NCBI GenBank assembly: GCA_903895255.1
Contig: CAITTG010000109.1
Coordinates: 35,378-99,377, forward strand
Source of the DNA: an uncultured Verrucomicrobia subdivision 3 bacterium
GTDB lineage: Bacteria > Verrucomicrobiota > Verrucomicrobiia > Limisphaerales > UBA11358
Length of the DNA stretch: 64,000 bases
Reading direction: 5' to 3'
This document shows positions 34,991-43,121 of the stretch, in pieces. The notes beneath the pieces are model-generated. The model ran no database searches. It was given only the letters and a program-made list of their open reading frames with translations, and was not told the origin of the DNA. Positions within the stretch are counted from its first letter, which is position 1; every line of letters begins with the position of its first letter. The translations under genes and the position numbers were made by a program.

Positions 34991-35455
34991 ATGTCCGCGC
35001 CAGAAGCCAAACCGCCGATAAAGTATCATTCCCGTTACCCTTTTGGGGTGGACGAGAAGCGGCGTGTGCAGGTCCCGGCGAAATGGCGTCCCGAAGAGGA
35101 GAACACCCAATTGACGGTGATTGTGTGGCCTCAGCACAAGGCGGGAACCTGTTTGCGGGTGTTGCCGCCGCATGAATTTGCGAAATTGCTGGAGACCGTG
35201 GAGGCGATGCCGAACTCCGATCCCAAAAAAGTGTTGCTGAAGCGGTTTATTGGCAGCGAATCCGATCAACTAACGCTGGATAAGGCAGGCCGCATGGTTC
35301 TGCCGGAACATATGGCCCGGGCGGCCGGCATTCAAAACGAGGCGGTTTTGTCCGGCTGTATCACGTATTTTGAAATTTGGAGTCCCGACCGGTATGAAAC
35401 CGCGAAGGCGGCGGACAGTGAGGTGGCGGGCGAGGCATTTGGTTTAATGGGCTAA
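34991..35455 (+). CDS. mraZ: MraZ, dcw-cluster transcription regulator
   Basis: A 154-residue AbrB-like swapped-hairpin DNA-binding protein that forms rings and controls the dcw operon. Two MraZ half-domains are visible: SRYPFGVDEKRRVQVPAKWR (~14-33) and QLTLDKAGRMVLPEHMARAAG (~92-112), each with the D-x-x-G/K-R-x-x-x-P loop. GCITYFEIWSPDRYE gives the C-terminal signature. It is the first gene of the cluster, 13 nt before the next ORF, with MraZ-type repeats in its own leader. Confidence 0.95.
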   Translation: MSAPEAKPPIKYHSRYPFGVDEKRRVQVPAKWRPEEENTQLTVIVWPQHKAGTCLRVLPPHEFAKLLETVEAMPNSDPKKVLLKRFIGSESDQLTLDKAGRMVLPEHMARAAGIQNEAVLSGCITYFEIWSPDRYETAKAADSEVAGEAFGLMG

Positions 35456-35468
35456 AACATCAGAAATT

Positions 35469-35954
35469 ATGAGCTTTGGAAAATTATTGGCGGCGGGCCG
35501 GAGTATCATGAGCGGGCGGGCCGGGGTGGCCTACCGGGAAAACAAGCACGTCTATTTGCCGAAATTTGACTCGACCAAAAGTCTGCCGGGCAAGACGGCG
35601 GTGCTGAATGTGGCCGCACCGGCGCCCACGGCCCCGGCGGCGCCCGTGAAACTATCGGTCAACGCGCCATCCGGCCAGCGCGCGACGGCGCGGACGGGCA
35701 ACTGGTCCGCCCGGCTGAATCCTTTGAATCCGATCTCGCGGTTGTGCGGGGCGGCGGCGCCCGCCCGGCCGGTGACGGCGGTGCAAACCGAATTGTCCCT
35801 GGACACGGTCAAGGTGGTGCACAATGACCTGCGGGACGCGGAGGTGGAAGTGGTGCCCTTGAAATCGCGGCCGGCGCGGCCGGCGGGCGCGGCGGAACCC
35901 GCCGCGGCCTGGAGCGAGCTGGGCACCGGATTTTTTGAGGCGAACGCGGTATAA
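35469..35954 (+). CDS. unknown basic protein between mraZ and rsmH
   Basis: A 161-residue protein not recognised. The N-terminal 35 residues (KLLAAGRSIMSG then AYRENKHVYLPKFDS) look like a defined motif. The middle is Ala/Pro-rich and probably disordered. A segment LNPLNPISRL and a strand-like TELSLDTVKVVHNDLRDAEVEVVPLK follow, ending in an Ala-rich tail with LGTGFF. The calculated charge is strongly positive. There is no signal peptide or membrane helix. Codon choice matches its neighbours and spacing is 13 nt after mraZ and 20 nt before rsmH, so it is a real cluster member and a candidate cell-division or wall factor specific to this lineage. Confidence 0.75.
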   Translation: MSFGKLLAAGRSIMSGRAGVAYRENKHVYLPKFDSTKSLPGKTAVLNVAAPAPTAPAAPVKLSVNAPSGQRATARTGNWSARLNPLNPISRLCGAAAPARPVTAVQTELSLDTVKVVHNDLRDAEVEVVPLKSRPARPAGAAEPAAAWSELGTGFFEANAV

Positions 35955-35974
35955 ATTGGGGAGAACAATGCGCA

Positions 35975-36928
35975 GTGCCCGAGTACATCCACAAACCAGT
36001 GATGGGGGCGGAGGTGTTGGCCGCGCTGAGGCCGAGGCCGGGCGGGCGGTACGCCGACGGGACGCTCGGTGGGGCTGGGCACGCAGCGAGCATACTCAGC
36101 GCGAGCAGTCCGACTGGATGGCTGTATGGGTGCGATCGCGATGGCGTCGCGGTTGAGGTGGCGGCGGCGCGCCTGGGGGCGGCTTTCGCGGGCCGGTTTG
36201 AGATCCGCCGGGGAAATTTTGCGGAGCTGGCCGACTGGGTGCCGGCGGGCAGTTGCGCGGGAGTTTTATTGGATTTGGGTGTCAGTTCGCCACAAATCGA
36301 CACGGCGGAACGCGGCTTTAGCTTTCAATTGGATGGCCCGCTCGACATGCGGCAGGACGACCGGCAGACCCTGACCGCCGCGGATTTGGTGAACGGGGCG
36401 GACGAAGTGGAACTGGCGCGAATTTTCTGGGAATGGGGCGATGAGCGGGATTCCCGGCGGTTTGCCCGGGCGATTGTGCACGACCGGGCGCAGTGCCGGT
36501 TCACGAGCACGCGGCAACTGGCGGAGTTGATCGAGCGGCTGGCCCCGCGCCACGGTAAAAAGTCGCATCCGGCGACGAAGGTCTTTCAAGCAATTCGTAT
36601 AGCGGTCAATGACGAGATTGGCTCTTTGAAACGCGGGCTGGCCGCGGCGGTGAAGGTCCTGGCCCCCGGCGGCCGGCTGGCGGTGATTACCTTTCATTCC
36701 CTGGAAGACCGCTTGGTAAAGGAATTTGGCCGGGAATTGGCGCGCGATTACACGTTTCCGGGCACGGTGGATGTGCCGGAGTTGCGGCAGCCGTGTGTGC
36801 CCGTGCTGGCCTGGGTGAGCCGGAAGGCGATTTTGCCGGGCGAGGCGGAATTGCGGGAGAATCCCCGGAGCCGCAGCGCGCAGTTAAGAGTGTTGGAGAA
36901 AATTTGCGATGGCGAAGACACGAACTAA
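35975..36928 (+). CDS. rsmH: 16S rRNA (cytosine-1402-N4)-methyltransferase RsmH (MraW)
   Basis: SAM-dependent methyltransferase modifying C1402 of 16S rRNA. The 317-residue protein has HKPVMGAEVLAAL, YADGTLGGAGHAASIL (SAM-binding), GVLLDLGVSSPQIDTAERGFSF, LDMRQDD, and LAVITFHSLEDRLVKEFGRE. The start is GTG 35975 with GGGGAG about 12 nt upstream. The last 20 nt overlap the start of ftsL, indicating translational coupling. Confidence 0.97.
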   Translation: MPEYIHKPVMGAEVLAALRPRPGGRYADGTLGGAGHAASILSASSPTGWLYGCDRDGVAVEVAAARLGAAFAGRFEIRRGNFAELADWVPAGSCAGVLLDLGVSSPQIDTAERGFSFQLDGPLDMRQDDRQTLTAADLVNGADEVELARIFWEWGDERDSRRFARAIVHDRAQCRFTSTRQLAELIERLAPRHGKKSHPATKVFQAIRIAVNDEIGSLKRGLAAAVKVLAPGGRLAVITFHSLEDRLVKEFGRELARDYTFPGTVDVPELRQPCVPVLAWVSRKAILPGEAELRENPRSRSAQLRVLEKICDGEDTN

Positions 36929-37283
36929 TCAGGCGGTGATGATCCGGTTTGCCCCGGCGCTGAAGGCGGCCTTTTTGTGCCTGGTCATCACCGGGTCGGC
37001 GGTGGGCTATGTTTGGCAAAAAGGCGAGATTGAACATTTGGGTCAAGTGAAGCACCAGCGGGAGTTGCGCCTGCAGCAATTGGCGCGGAACAACCAGCGG
37101 CTGACGGATCAGATCGCCATTTTGCATTCACCGGTGATGCTGGATCAACGGGTGAAGGAATTGAATTTGGGTCTGGGCCCCTTGGTGCCCGGCCAGGTGG
37201 TGCGGTTGGTGGAGCCGGCGGAGCCGTCCGCGCCGGGCGGCCGAGCGGAGCGGCAACTGGCCCTGCGCACCGATGAGAATTGA
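36909..37283 (+). CDS. ftsL: FtsL-like division protein
   Basis: A 124-residue bitopic membrane protein of the divisome, partner of FtsQ/FtsB and FtsW/FtsI. It has a short cytoplasmic N-terminus, one membrane helix (~13-34), then a coiled coil (HLGQVKHQRELRLQQLARNNQRLTDQI is the heptad region, ~42-68) and MLDQRVKELNLGL. Sequence similarity is weak, as usual for FtsL, and assignment rests on topology and the position between rsmH and ftsI. It overlaps rsmH by 20 nt. Confidence 0.85.
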   Translation: MAKTRTNQAVMIRFAPALKAAFLCLVITGSAVGYVWQKGEIEHLGQVKHQRELRLQQLARNNQRLTDQIAILHSPVMLDQRVKELNLGLGPLVPGQVVRLVEPAEPSAPGGRAERQLALRTDEN

Positions 37284-37317
37284 TGACAAACGCATAACTA
37301 AACAATCAAAAATTTTT

Positions 37318-37372
37318 GGCCGCCGCTCGTGACGCTAATGGTTGAGGAACCGAGAATCACGAGCGGCCGGCC
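37318..37372 (+). promoter_or_regulatory. long hairpin between ftsL and ftsI
   Basis: GGCCG plus CCGCTCGTGA (37323-37332) pair with TCACGAGCGG (37357-37366) plus CGGCC, about 15 bp with a single bulge. An inner GGTT-GAGG-AACC hairpin sits in the loop. Only four T follow, after an A and G, so this is an attenuator or mRNA-processing structure rather than a strong terminator. Confidence 0.6.
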
Positions 37373-37384
37373 AGTTTTAAGCAT

Positions 37385-39277
37385 ATGAACCGAACGTTGC
37401 AACTAAAGCGCATCATGCTCCTGCTGGGGCTGCTGGGAGCGGCGTTTGCGGGGCTGGGATACCGGCTGGTGGATTTGCAAGTGCTGCGCCACGGTGAGTT
37501 GAGTGAAAAGGCGGAGGCCAACACGCAACGGGAATACTGGCTGCCGGCGCGGCGCGGGGACATTGTGGATGTAAATGGCAACCTGCTGGCGGGCAGTGTG
37601 CCGGTGAAAACGGTTTGCGCCAACCCCTCGTTGCTGGGCACCCAGCAGGTCGTGGTGGCCCGCGCCCTGGCGCCCTGGCTGCAGCTCAACGAGGCGGACC
37701 TGGTGCAGCGGCTGACCCCCCATCTGGCCCGCGATGCCAAGGGTGGGATCGTTACCAATGGACTCACCTACGTGCGGTTGCAAAAAAATGTTTCCGAGGA
37801 CACCTGGCAGAAAATTCAGAGCGTCATGACCAACCTCACCTTTGGGGTGGATGAGAAACATTTGTCCCACACCAACCAGATGTTTTACAAGAACCTGCGG
37901 CAAAACGCCGTATATGCCGAGTCTGACCAGTTACGGGTGTATCCCAACGGTTCGCTGGCCTCCCAGGTGCTGGGTTTTGCCAGTGTGCGGGAAAAAATGG
38001 TCAATGGCCGGGAGGTCAATGAGATTTACGGCCGGGACGGCATCGAACTCTCGATGAACACCAAGCTGACCGGTGTGCCTGGCTGGCGGCTGACGGAAAC
38101 CGACCGCCAGCGGCGGGAAATCACGGACATGCGCAACGAGGATGTGGAGCCGTACGATGGGGACACGGTCGTGCTCACCATCGATGCGGCCATCCAGCAC
38201 ATCATGGAAAAGTCCCTGGCGGACGCTTTGGAAAAGCACTCCCCCAAAAGCATCACGGGCATCGTCATGCGCCCGCGGACCGGGGAAATCCTGGCGCTGG
38301 CATCGCTGCCAAACTATGACCCGAACCAGCCCAACACGGTGAGTGTGGAGGCGCGGGACCGGGTGATCACCGATGTGGTTGAACCCGGGTCAACCTTCAA
38401 AATTGTGGTGGTGTCCGGTGGTTTAAACACCGGGACCGTGCGGCTGGACCAGCGTTTTTATTGTGAGGAAGGTCATTTTTCGTTTGCGGGGCGGGTGTTG
38501 CATGACCACGAGCCGTACGGGTGGTTGACCGTCGAGGAAATCATCATGAAATCCTCGAACATTGGCGCGGCGAAAATCGGCATTTTGTTGGGCGCGCAGA
38601 ATTTATATGACTATGCGCATATCTACGGCTTCGGGCAGGCGACGGGCATCGCCCTGCCGGGTGAGGCGCGGGGATTTTTGTATCCGGTCAAGGACTGGAG
38701 CAAGGTTTCGATTGCGCAGATTCCGATGGGCCATGGGGTGGCGGTCACCCGTCTGCAAATGTTGATGGCCATGGGAGCGCTGGCGAATCACGGCTGGCTC
38801 ATGAGGCCGATGCTGGTGAACCGCCTGGAAAACCGGAACGGCGAGGTGATCCAACAATATTCACCCCAGCGGGTGCGCCAGGTGGTGACCGACAACACGG
38901 CGCGGCAGATGGTGCAGGCCTTGAAGCGGGTGGTCACGAAGGATGGCACCGCGGCCGGGGCGGCGATGGAAAATTATGTGGCCGCCGGCAAAACGGGCAC
39001 CGCGCAAAAAGCGGAGCACGGGACGTATGCGCCCGGCAAGTTTGTTTCCTCGTTCATCGGCTTCTTTCCGGCGGACAACCCCGAAATCTGCATCTCGGTG
39101 GTGATGGATGAGCCGAAGGAAGGGTATTACGGCGGCCAGGTCTGCGGGCCGGTGTTCAAGGATATCGCCGACCGTTGTGCCAGTTATTTAAACGTGCCGT
39201 CGGATAAAAATCTGCAACTGACCAATGCCCCGGCGCTGGTGGCGGCGGGCGGGCTGACCGTGGCACACCGGCCGTAA
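37385..39277 (+). CDS. ftsI: peptidoglycan transpeptidase FtsI (PBP3, class B PBP)
   Basis: Septal DD-transpeptidase. The 630-residue protein has a membrane anchor (~10-30), a dimerisation/pedestal domain with WLPARRGDIVDVNGNLLA, and a transpeptidase domain with EPGSTFK (nucleophile Ser336, Lys339), KSSN at 389-392, and KTGTAQ starting at Lys536. No PASTA domains follow. The start is ATG 37385; a 101-nt leader with a stable hairpin separates it from ftsL. Confidence 0.96.
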   Translation: MNRTLQLKRIMLLLGLLGAAFAGLGYRLVDLQVLRHGELSEKAEANTQREYWLPARRGDIVDVNGNLLAGSVPVKTVCANPSLLGTQQVVVARALAPWLQLNEADLVQRLTPHLARDAKGGIVTNGLTYVRLQKNVSEDTWQKIQSVMTNLTFGVDEKHLSHTNQMFYKNLRQNAVYAESDQLRVYPNGSLASQVLGFASVREKMVNGREVNEIYGRDGIELSMNTKLTGVPGWRLTETDRQRREITDMRNEDVEPYDGDTVVLTIDAAIQHIMEKSLADALEKHSPKSITGIVMRPRTGEILALASLPNYDPNQPNTVSVEARDRVITDVVEPGSTFKIVVVSGGLNTGTVRLDQRFYCEEGHFSFAGRVLHDHEPYGWLTVEEIIMKSSNIGAAKIGILLGAQNLYDYAHIYGFGQATGIALPGEARGFLYPVKDWSKVSIAQIPMGHGVAVTRLQMLMAMGALANHGWLMRPMLVNRLENRNGEVIQQYSPQRVRQVVTDNTARQMVQALKRVVTKDGTAAGAAMENYVAAGKTGTAQKAEHGTYAPGKFVSSFIGFFPADNPEICISVVMDEPKEGYYGGQVCGPVFKDIADRCASYLNVPSDKNLQLTNAPALVAAGGLTVAHRP

Positions 39278-39301
39278 CGCCGGAGTCGAATTGTTACCTT
39301 T

Positions 39302-40687
39302 GTGGAAGCAACTCATTTAAAAACCATTGCGGCGGATTGCGGCGGAAAAATCCTGCGCGGTGACGGGGACCGCGTGGTGCGCGCCGTCACGATCGATTCA
39401 CGGACGACCCAGGCGGGTGATTTGTTTGTGGCCATCCAGGGCGAGCGGTTTGACGGGCATCAATTTATCACCGAAGTGGCCGCCCGCGGGGCGGAGGCGG
39501 TGGTGGTGGAGCAGGGAAAACTGCCCGCCCAACTGCCGGATTGCGCGGTCATCGTGGTGGCGGACACCCGGGCGGCGCTGGGCCGGCTGGCCACGCGGGT
39601 GCGCCAGGCGTTTGCGCTGCCCGTGGTGGTCGTGGGTGGCTCCAATGGCAAAACCACCACGAAGGAATTGCTGGCGGCGGTGCTCGGCCAGCGCGGGCCC
39701 ACGTTGAAAAGCGAGGCCAGTTTTAACAACAACATCGGGGTGCCGCTGACCCTCCTGAAGCTGACCGCTTTGCACCAGGCGGCGGTGCTGGAAGCGGGCA
39801 CCAATCACCCCGGGGAATTGGCCCCGCTGATGGGGATGATTCAACCGCAATGGGGCGTGATCACGAGCATCGGCCGGGAACATTTGGAATTCTTTGGTGA
39901 TGTGGCCGGGGTGGCCCGCGAAGAGGGCATGCTGGCCGAATTACTGCCGCCCACCGGCACTCTGTTTATTAATGGCGACAGCGAATGGGCCGAACCCATC
40001 GGCAAGCGGACGCGCGCCGCGCAGGTCCGGGTGGGGTTGGGCAGCCAGAATGACTGGCGGGCCAAAGGCATCCGTCTGGACAAAAATGGCGTCACTTTCC
40101 GGGTGGAGGCCCCGTTCGCGGAATTTAACGGTGAGTACCGGATCAATTTATTGGGCCGGCACCAGGTGACGAATGCCCTGCTGGCCCTGGCGGTGGGGGC
40201 GTCGCTGGGATTGAACGCGGCCCAGGTGCGGGCGGGCCTTGCGGAGTGCGCGCCGCCGAAAATGCGCCTGCAATATTGGGAGGCCAACGGGGTAAGGGTC
40301 TTGAATGACGCCTATAATGCGAATGCCGATTCAACTCTCGCGGCGTTGCAAACTTTGTGCGAACTGCCCCTGCAAGGCCGGCGCGTGGCCGTGCTGGGCG
40401 ACATGAATGAGCTGGGCACCCACGCCGAGGCGGCGCATCGGGAGGTTGGCCAGCGCGCGGCGGAATTGGGAATTGGGCAATTGTTTGCCGTGGGCAAAAT
40501 GGCGGCGGTCACCGCCGGGGCGGCGCGGCGGGCGGGCCTCGCCCGGGTGATTGAATTCACCGATGTGGAAGCGGCGATGGGTGCCGTAAAGAGCTTTTTG
40601 AAAGCGGGCGACGTGGTGCTTTTCAAAGCTTCCCGAAGCTGCCAGTTGGAGCGCATCGCCGAGACGTTGAAGTTGGGCAAAAATTGA
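39302..40687 (+). CDS. murF: UDP-N-acetylmuramoyl-tripeptide--D-alanyl-D-alanine ligase MurF
   Basis: Cytoplasmic ATP ligase adding D-Ala-D-Ala to the UDP-MurNAc-tripeptide. The 461-residue protein has the N-terminal ITIDSRTTQAGDLFVAI-like domain (VTIDSRTTQAGDLFVAIQG), the ATP loop VGGSNGKTTTKE (~112-122), SFNNNIGVPLTLL and NHPGELAPL (MurF-specific), and the C-terminal NDAYNANADSTLAAL then AVLGDMNELG. The FNNxIGVP and DAYNANP-type motifs distinguish it from MurE. The start is GTG 39302. murE, usually just upstream, is missing. Confidence 0.96.
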   Translation: MEATHLKTIAADCGGKILRGDGDRVVRAVTIDSRTTQAGDLFVAIQGERFDGHQFITEVAARGAEAVVVEQGKLPAQLPDCAVIVVADTRAALGRLATRVRQAFALPVVVVGGSNGKTTTKELLAAVLGQRGPTLKSEASFNNNIGVPLTLLKLTALHQAAVLEAGTNHPGELAPLMGMIQPQWGVITSIGREHLEFFGDVAGVAREEGMLAELLPPTGTLFINGDSEWAEPIGKRTRAAQVRVGLGSQNDWRAKGIRLDKNGVTFRVEAPFAEFNGEYRINLLGRHQVTNALLALAVGASLGLNAAQVRAGLAECAPPKMRLQYWEANGVRVLNDAYNANADSTLAALQTLCELPLQGRRVAVLGDMNELGTHAEAAHREVGQRAAELGIGQLFAVGKMAAVTAGAARRAGLARVIEFTDVEAAMGAVKSFLKAGDVVLFKASRSCQLERIAETLKLGKN

Positions 40688-40694
40688 AACGGTC

Positions 40695-41879
40695 GTGATC
40701 TATTATTTGAGCCAATTGATTTTGGATGAAAACAAGGGCACCCCCTGGGAGGGGCGGTTGTCCTTTTTGCGCCTTTTTCATTACATCACCGTGCGCAGCG
40801 CGGGGGCGGCGGTCACGGCATTGGTATTGAGTTGGTGGCTCGGCCCAAAAATCATTCACGGCTTGAAGCTCTTAAAATTTGGCCAGGAATATGCCGACAA
40901 AGCCGAGGAAGCCGGCGGCTTGGGCGCTCGCATCCTGAGCAAAAAGGGCACGCCCACCATGGGCGGGGTGATGATCGTGGCAGTGCTGGCGTTTTCCACC
41001 ATGTTATGGACGCAATGGAATGCCCAAGTGGAATTGATCATGCTCTCGGTGCTGGTGCTCGCCGGGTTGGGGTTCTACGATGACTACGCCAAGATCCTGA
41101 AACAAAGCGGCGGCGGCACGCCGCCCCGCGTAAAATTGCTGGTCCAAACGGCGGTCGGGATTTTTGTGGGCGTTTATTTGTGGCAATTACCCGCCACCAG
41201 CGAATTAAGGGTGTTAGGCAGCAAATCCGTCGTCCACAGCAACCTGGTGACGGATTTAATGGTGCCCTTCGTCAAGTATCCCTACGAAATCGGGGCCGTA
41301 ACCGGGATTGGGGTGGTTTTACTGGCGATTGTGGGGAGCTCGAACGCGGTGAATTTGACCGACGGTCTGGATGGGCTGGCGATCGGTTGCACCTTGATTG
41401 TGGCGTTTGTCTTTTTGATTTTCACTTATCTGGCGGGGAATGTGAAGGCCGCCGCCTATCTGGAAATACCCTATGTCAACGGGGCGGGAGAGTTGACGGT
41501 GGTTTGCGCCGCCTTGATTGGCGCGGGTTTGGGCTTTTTGTGGTATAACTGCCATCCAGCCCAGGTTTTCATGGGCGACACCGGGTCGCTGGCGCTTGGG
41601 GGGGCCTTTGGGCTGATGGCCGTGCTGATCCACCAGCCGTTGGTGCTGGTGATTGCGGGTGGGATTTTTGTGCTGGAGGCGGTCTCGGTGATGCTGCAAA
41701 CCTCCTGGTTCCGGTACACGCGGAAGCGTTACGGCACCGGCCGCCGGATTTTCCGGATGGCGCCGCTGCACCACCATTTTGAAAAACTGGGCTGGTACGA
41801 ATCCCAGGTGGTGATGCGCTTTTACATCCTGTGCTTTTTGTTTGCCGTGCTGGCGCTGGCCACCTTGAAATTAAGATGA
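40695..41879 (+). CDS. mraY: phospho-N-acetylmuramoyl-pentapeptide transferase MraY
   Basis: Integral-membrane enzyme making lipid I from UDP-MurNAc-pentapeptide and undecaprenyl phosphate. The 394-residue protein has about ten helices. SKKGTPTMGGVMIV, FYDDYAKI (Asp-Asp pair), SSNAVNLTDGLDGLAIG, FMGDTGSLALGG and APLHHHFEKLGW are all present. It starts at GTG 40695, 7 nt after murF. A 310-nt gap follows in place of the usual murD. Confidence 0.97.
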   Translation: MIYYLSQLILDENKGTPWEGRLSFLRLFHYITVRSAGAAVTALVLSWWLGPKIIHGLKLLKFGQEYADKAEEAGGLGARILSKKGTPTMGGVMIVAVLAFSTMLWTQWNAQVELIMLSVLVLAGLGFYDDYAKILKQSGGGTPPRVKLLVQTAVGIFVGVYLWQLPATSELRVLGSKSVVHSNLVTDLMVPFVKYPYEIGAVTGIGVVLLAIVGSSNAVNLTDGLDGLAIGCTLIVAFVFLIFTYLAGNVKAAAYLEIPYVNGAGELTVVCAALIGAGLGFLWYNCHPAQVFMGDTGSLALGGAFGLMAVLIHQPLVLVIAGGIFVLEAVSVMLQTSWFRYTRKRYGTGRRIFRMAPLHHHFEKLGWYESQVVMRFYILCFLFAVLALATLKLR

Positions 41880-42189
41880 CATGAAATCACCAAGGCCACA
41901 TTTTGTCGGGGGGAAAGCATGCTTTGCTGCTTGCGCCGACGCGCGCCGAGTGGTAAAACCCCAGCTGGTACACAGGTACTGGACGATGTGTGGTTCGAAA
42001 GCTTTGATTTCACCTGCCGTTTTTACTCCGGGAAAACCTCAGGCCCGCCGCCTTCGTTTGCAAGATTCACCAGCGCCGGCGATAGAATTTAATGGAAAAT
42101 GCCGTGAGATTTGCCGAGGGAAAATTTCGCAGCAACAAATCAAACCAACCTCGAAGCCCAGAAAGGACGCCATTGGCGCCACAAATTAA
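41880..42189 (+). other. gap between mraY and LysM gene; doubtful 102-residue ORF
   Basis: An ATG at 41881 opens a frame ending at TAA 42187-42189, directly abutting the next ATG. It encodes a Cys/Arg/Lys-rich peptide (MKSPRPHFVGGKACF...) with no family resemblance. Codon use is unlike the neighbours: many AAA, CCA, TCA, ATT and few GC-ending codons. I consider it more likely an untranslated leader or decayed sequence. No similarity to MurD, the gene expected here, is visible in any frame. Confidence 0.3.
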
Positions 42190-43056
42190 ATGAACAACCC
42201 CAATCCATTCGTACCGCAAGGCTCCCTGCAGGAGCAACAAAACCAACGCCGCACCAATTTGAAACTCGGCGTGCTGGGTGTGCTGACCGTCAGCGTGGTC
42301 TGCCTCACCGTCATGCTCATCCAGGGCTGCAAGCAAAAAGCGCCCGCCGATGACAGCGGCAACACCGCCTCCGTGGACACCAACACGATCCCTGTGCCGG
42401 ACACCAACGTCCCGCCGTTGGATGTTTCCAATCAGGCCCCCGCGCTCGCTGCCAGCAACGCCGTCAGCGTGCCGACCCCGGCACTTCCGGTCGCCCAAAC
42501 GCCCATGCCCATGCCGCCGGTGGCCGCGCCCGTGCCGTCCGCCACACCCGACGTCACTGCCGGCGGGGGTGAATATGTGGTGGTCAAAGGCGACAGCCTG
42601 GCCAAAATCGCCAAGAAAAATGGAGTCTCCCTCAAGGCGCTGGAAGCCGCCAATGAAGGCGTGAAGCCCTCCAAATTAAAAATTGGCCAGAAGCTCGTCA
42701 TCCCGGCCGGTGGCAAGTCGCTCTCGGATGCTTCGGCTTCGACCAGTGCCACCGCATCCACGGAAACGGAAGGGGAGACCTACACCGTCAAGTCTGGTGA
42801 CACGCTCACCAAGATTGCCAAGGCTCATCATGTCAAAGTCAAGGAACTGGAGGCTGCCAATGGCTTGACCTCCACCAAGATTAAAGTTGGCGAGAAATTG
42901 AAGATCCCGGTGAAGGGTGAAGTGCCCGCCGCCCCGGCCCCCGCGCCGGTGGAAACGCCGGTCGCCCCGCCAGTGCCGTCCGTGATGCCCGCGCCCGCGC
43001 CGGCCACTCCGTCCCTGCCCACCGCTCCGGTGTCCGCGGCTCCGGCGCAACATTAA
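42190..43056 (+). CDS. membrane-anchored protein with two LysM domains
   Basis: A 288-residue envelope protein. It has a cytoplasmic N-terminus (~1-22), then a hydrophobic segment (~25-46) ending LIQGC, which could be a lipobox or just a signal anchor. A Pro/Ala/Asn-rich spacer follows, then LysM 1 (~128-172; EYVVVKGDSLAKIAKKNG, LKIGQKLVIP) and LysM 2 (~197-240; TYTVKSGDTLTKIAKAHH, IKVGEKLKIP), and a Pro/Ala-rich tail. LysM binds N-acetylglucosamine in peptidoglycan. It occupies the usual murD slot between mraY and ftsW, so a role in septal wall binding is plausible. There is no catalytic domain. Confidence 0.88.
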   Translation: MNNPNPFVPQGSLQEQQNQRRTNLKLGVLGVLTVSVVCLTVMLIQGCKQKAPADDSGNTASVDTNTIPVPDTNVPPLDVSNQAPALAASNAVSVPTPALPVAQTPMPMPPVAAPVPSATPDVTAGGGEYVVVKGDSLAKIAKKNGVSLKALEAANEGVKPSKLKIGQKLVIPAGGKSLSDASASTSATASTETEGETYTVKSGDTLTKIAKAHHVKVKELEAANGLTSTKIKVGEKLKIPVKGEVPAAPAPAPVETPVAPPVPSVMPAPAPATPSLPTAPVSAAPAQH

Positions 43057-43060
43057 GTTG

Positions 43061-43079
43061 CGGCCGGTCCGTCCGGCCG
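43061..43079 (+). repeat. GC-rich inverted repeat after the LysM gene
   Basis: CGGCCGG (43061-43067) / CCGGCCG (43073-43079), 5-nt loop, starting 4 nt after the stop codon. There is no T run, so it is a possible mRNA-stabilising or pausing hairpin inside the operon. Confidence 0.5.
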
Positions 43080-43121
43080 GATGGAGTCGCGGCTGGCTGG
43101 GGTTTGGTTTGATGCATTAAA

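Noticed and set aside
41880..42189. Remnant of murD between mraY and the LysM gene
   Set aside because: No Mur-ligase ATP loop or other MurD motif is visible in any frame.
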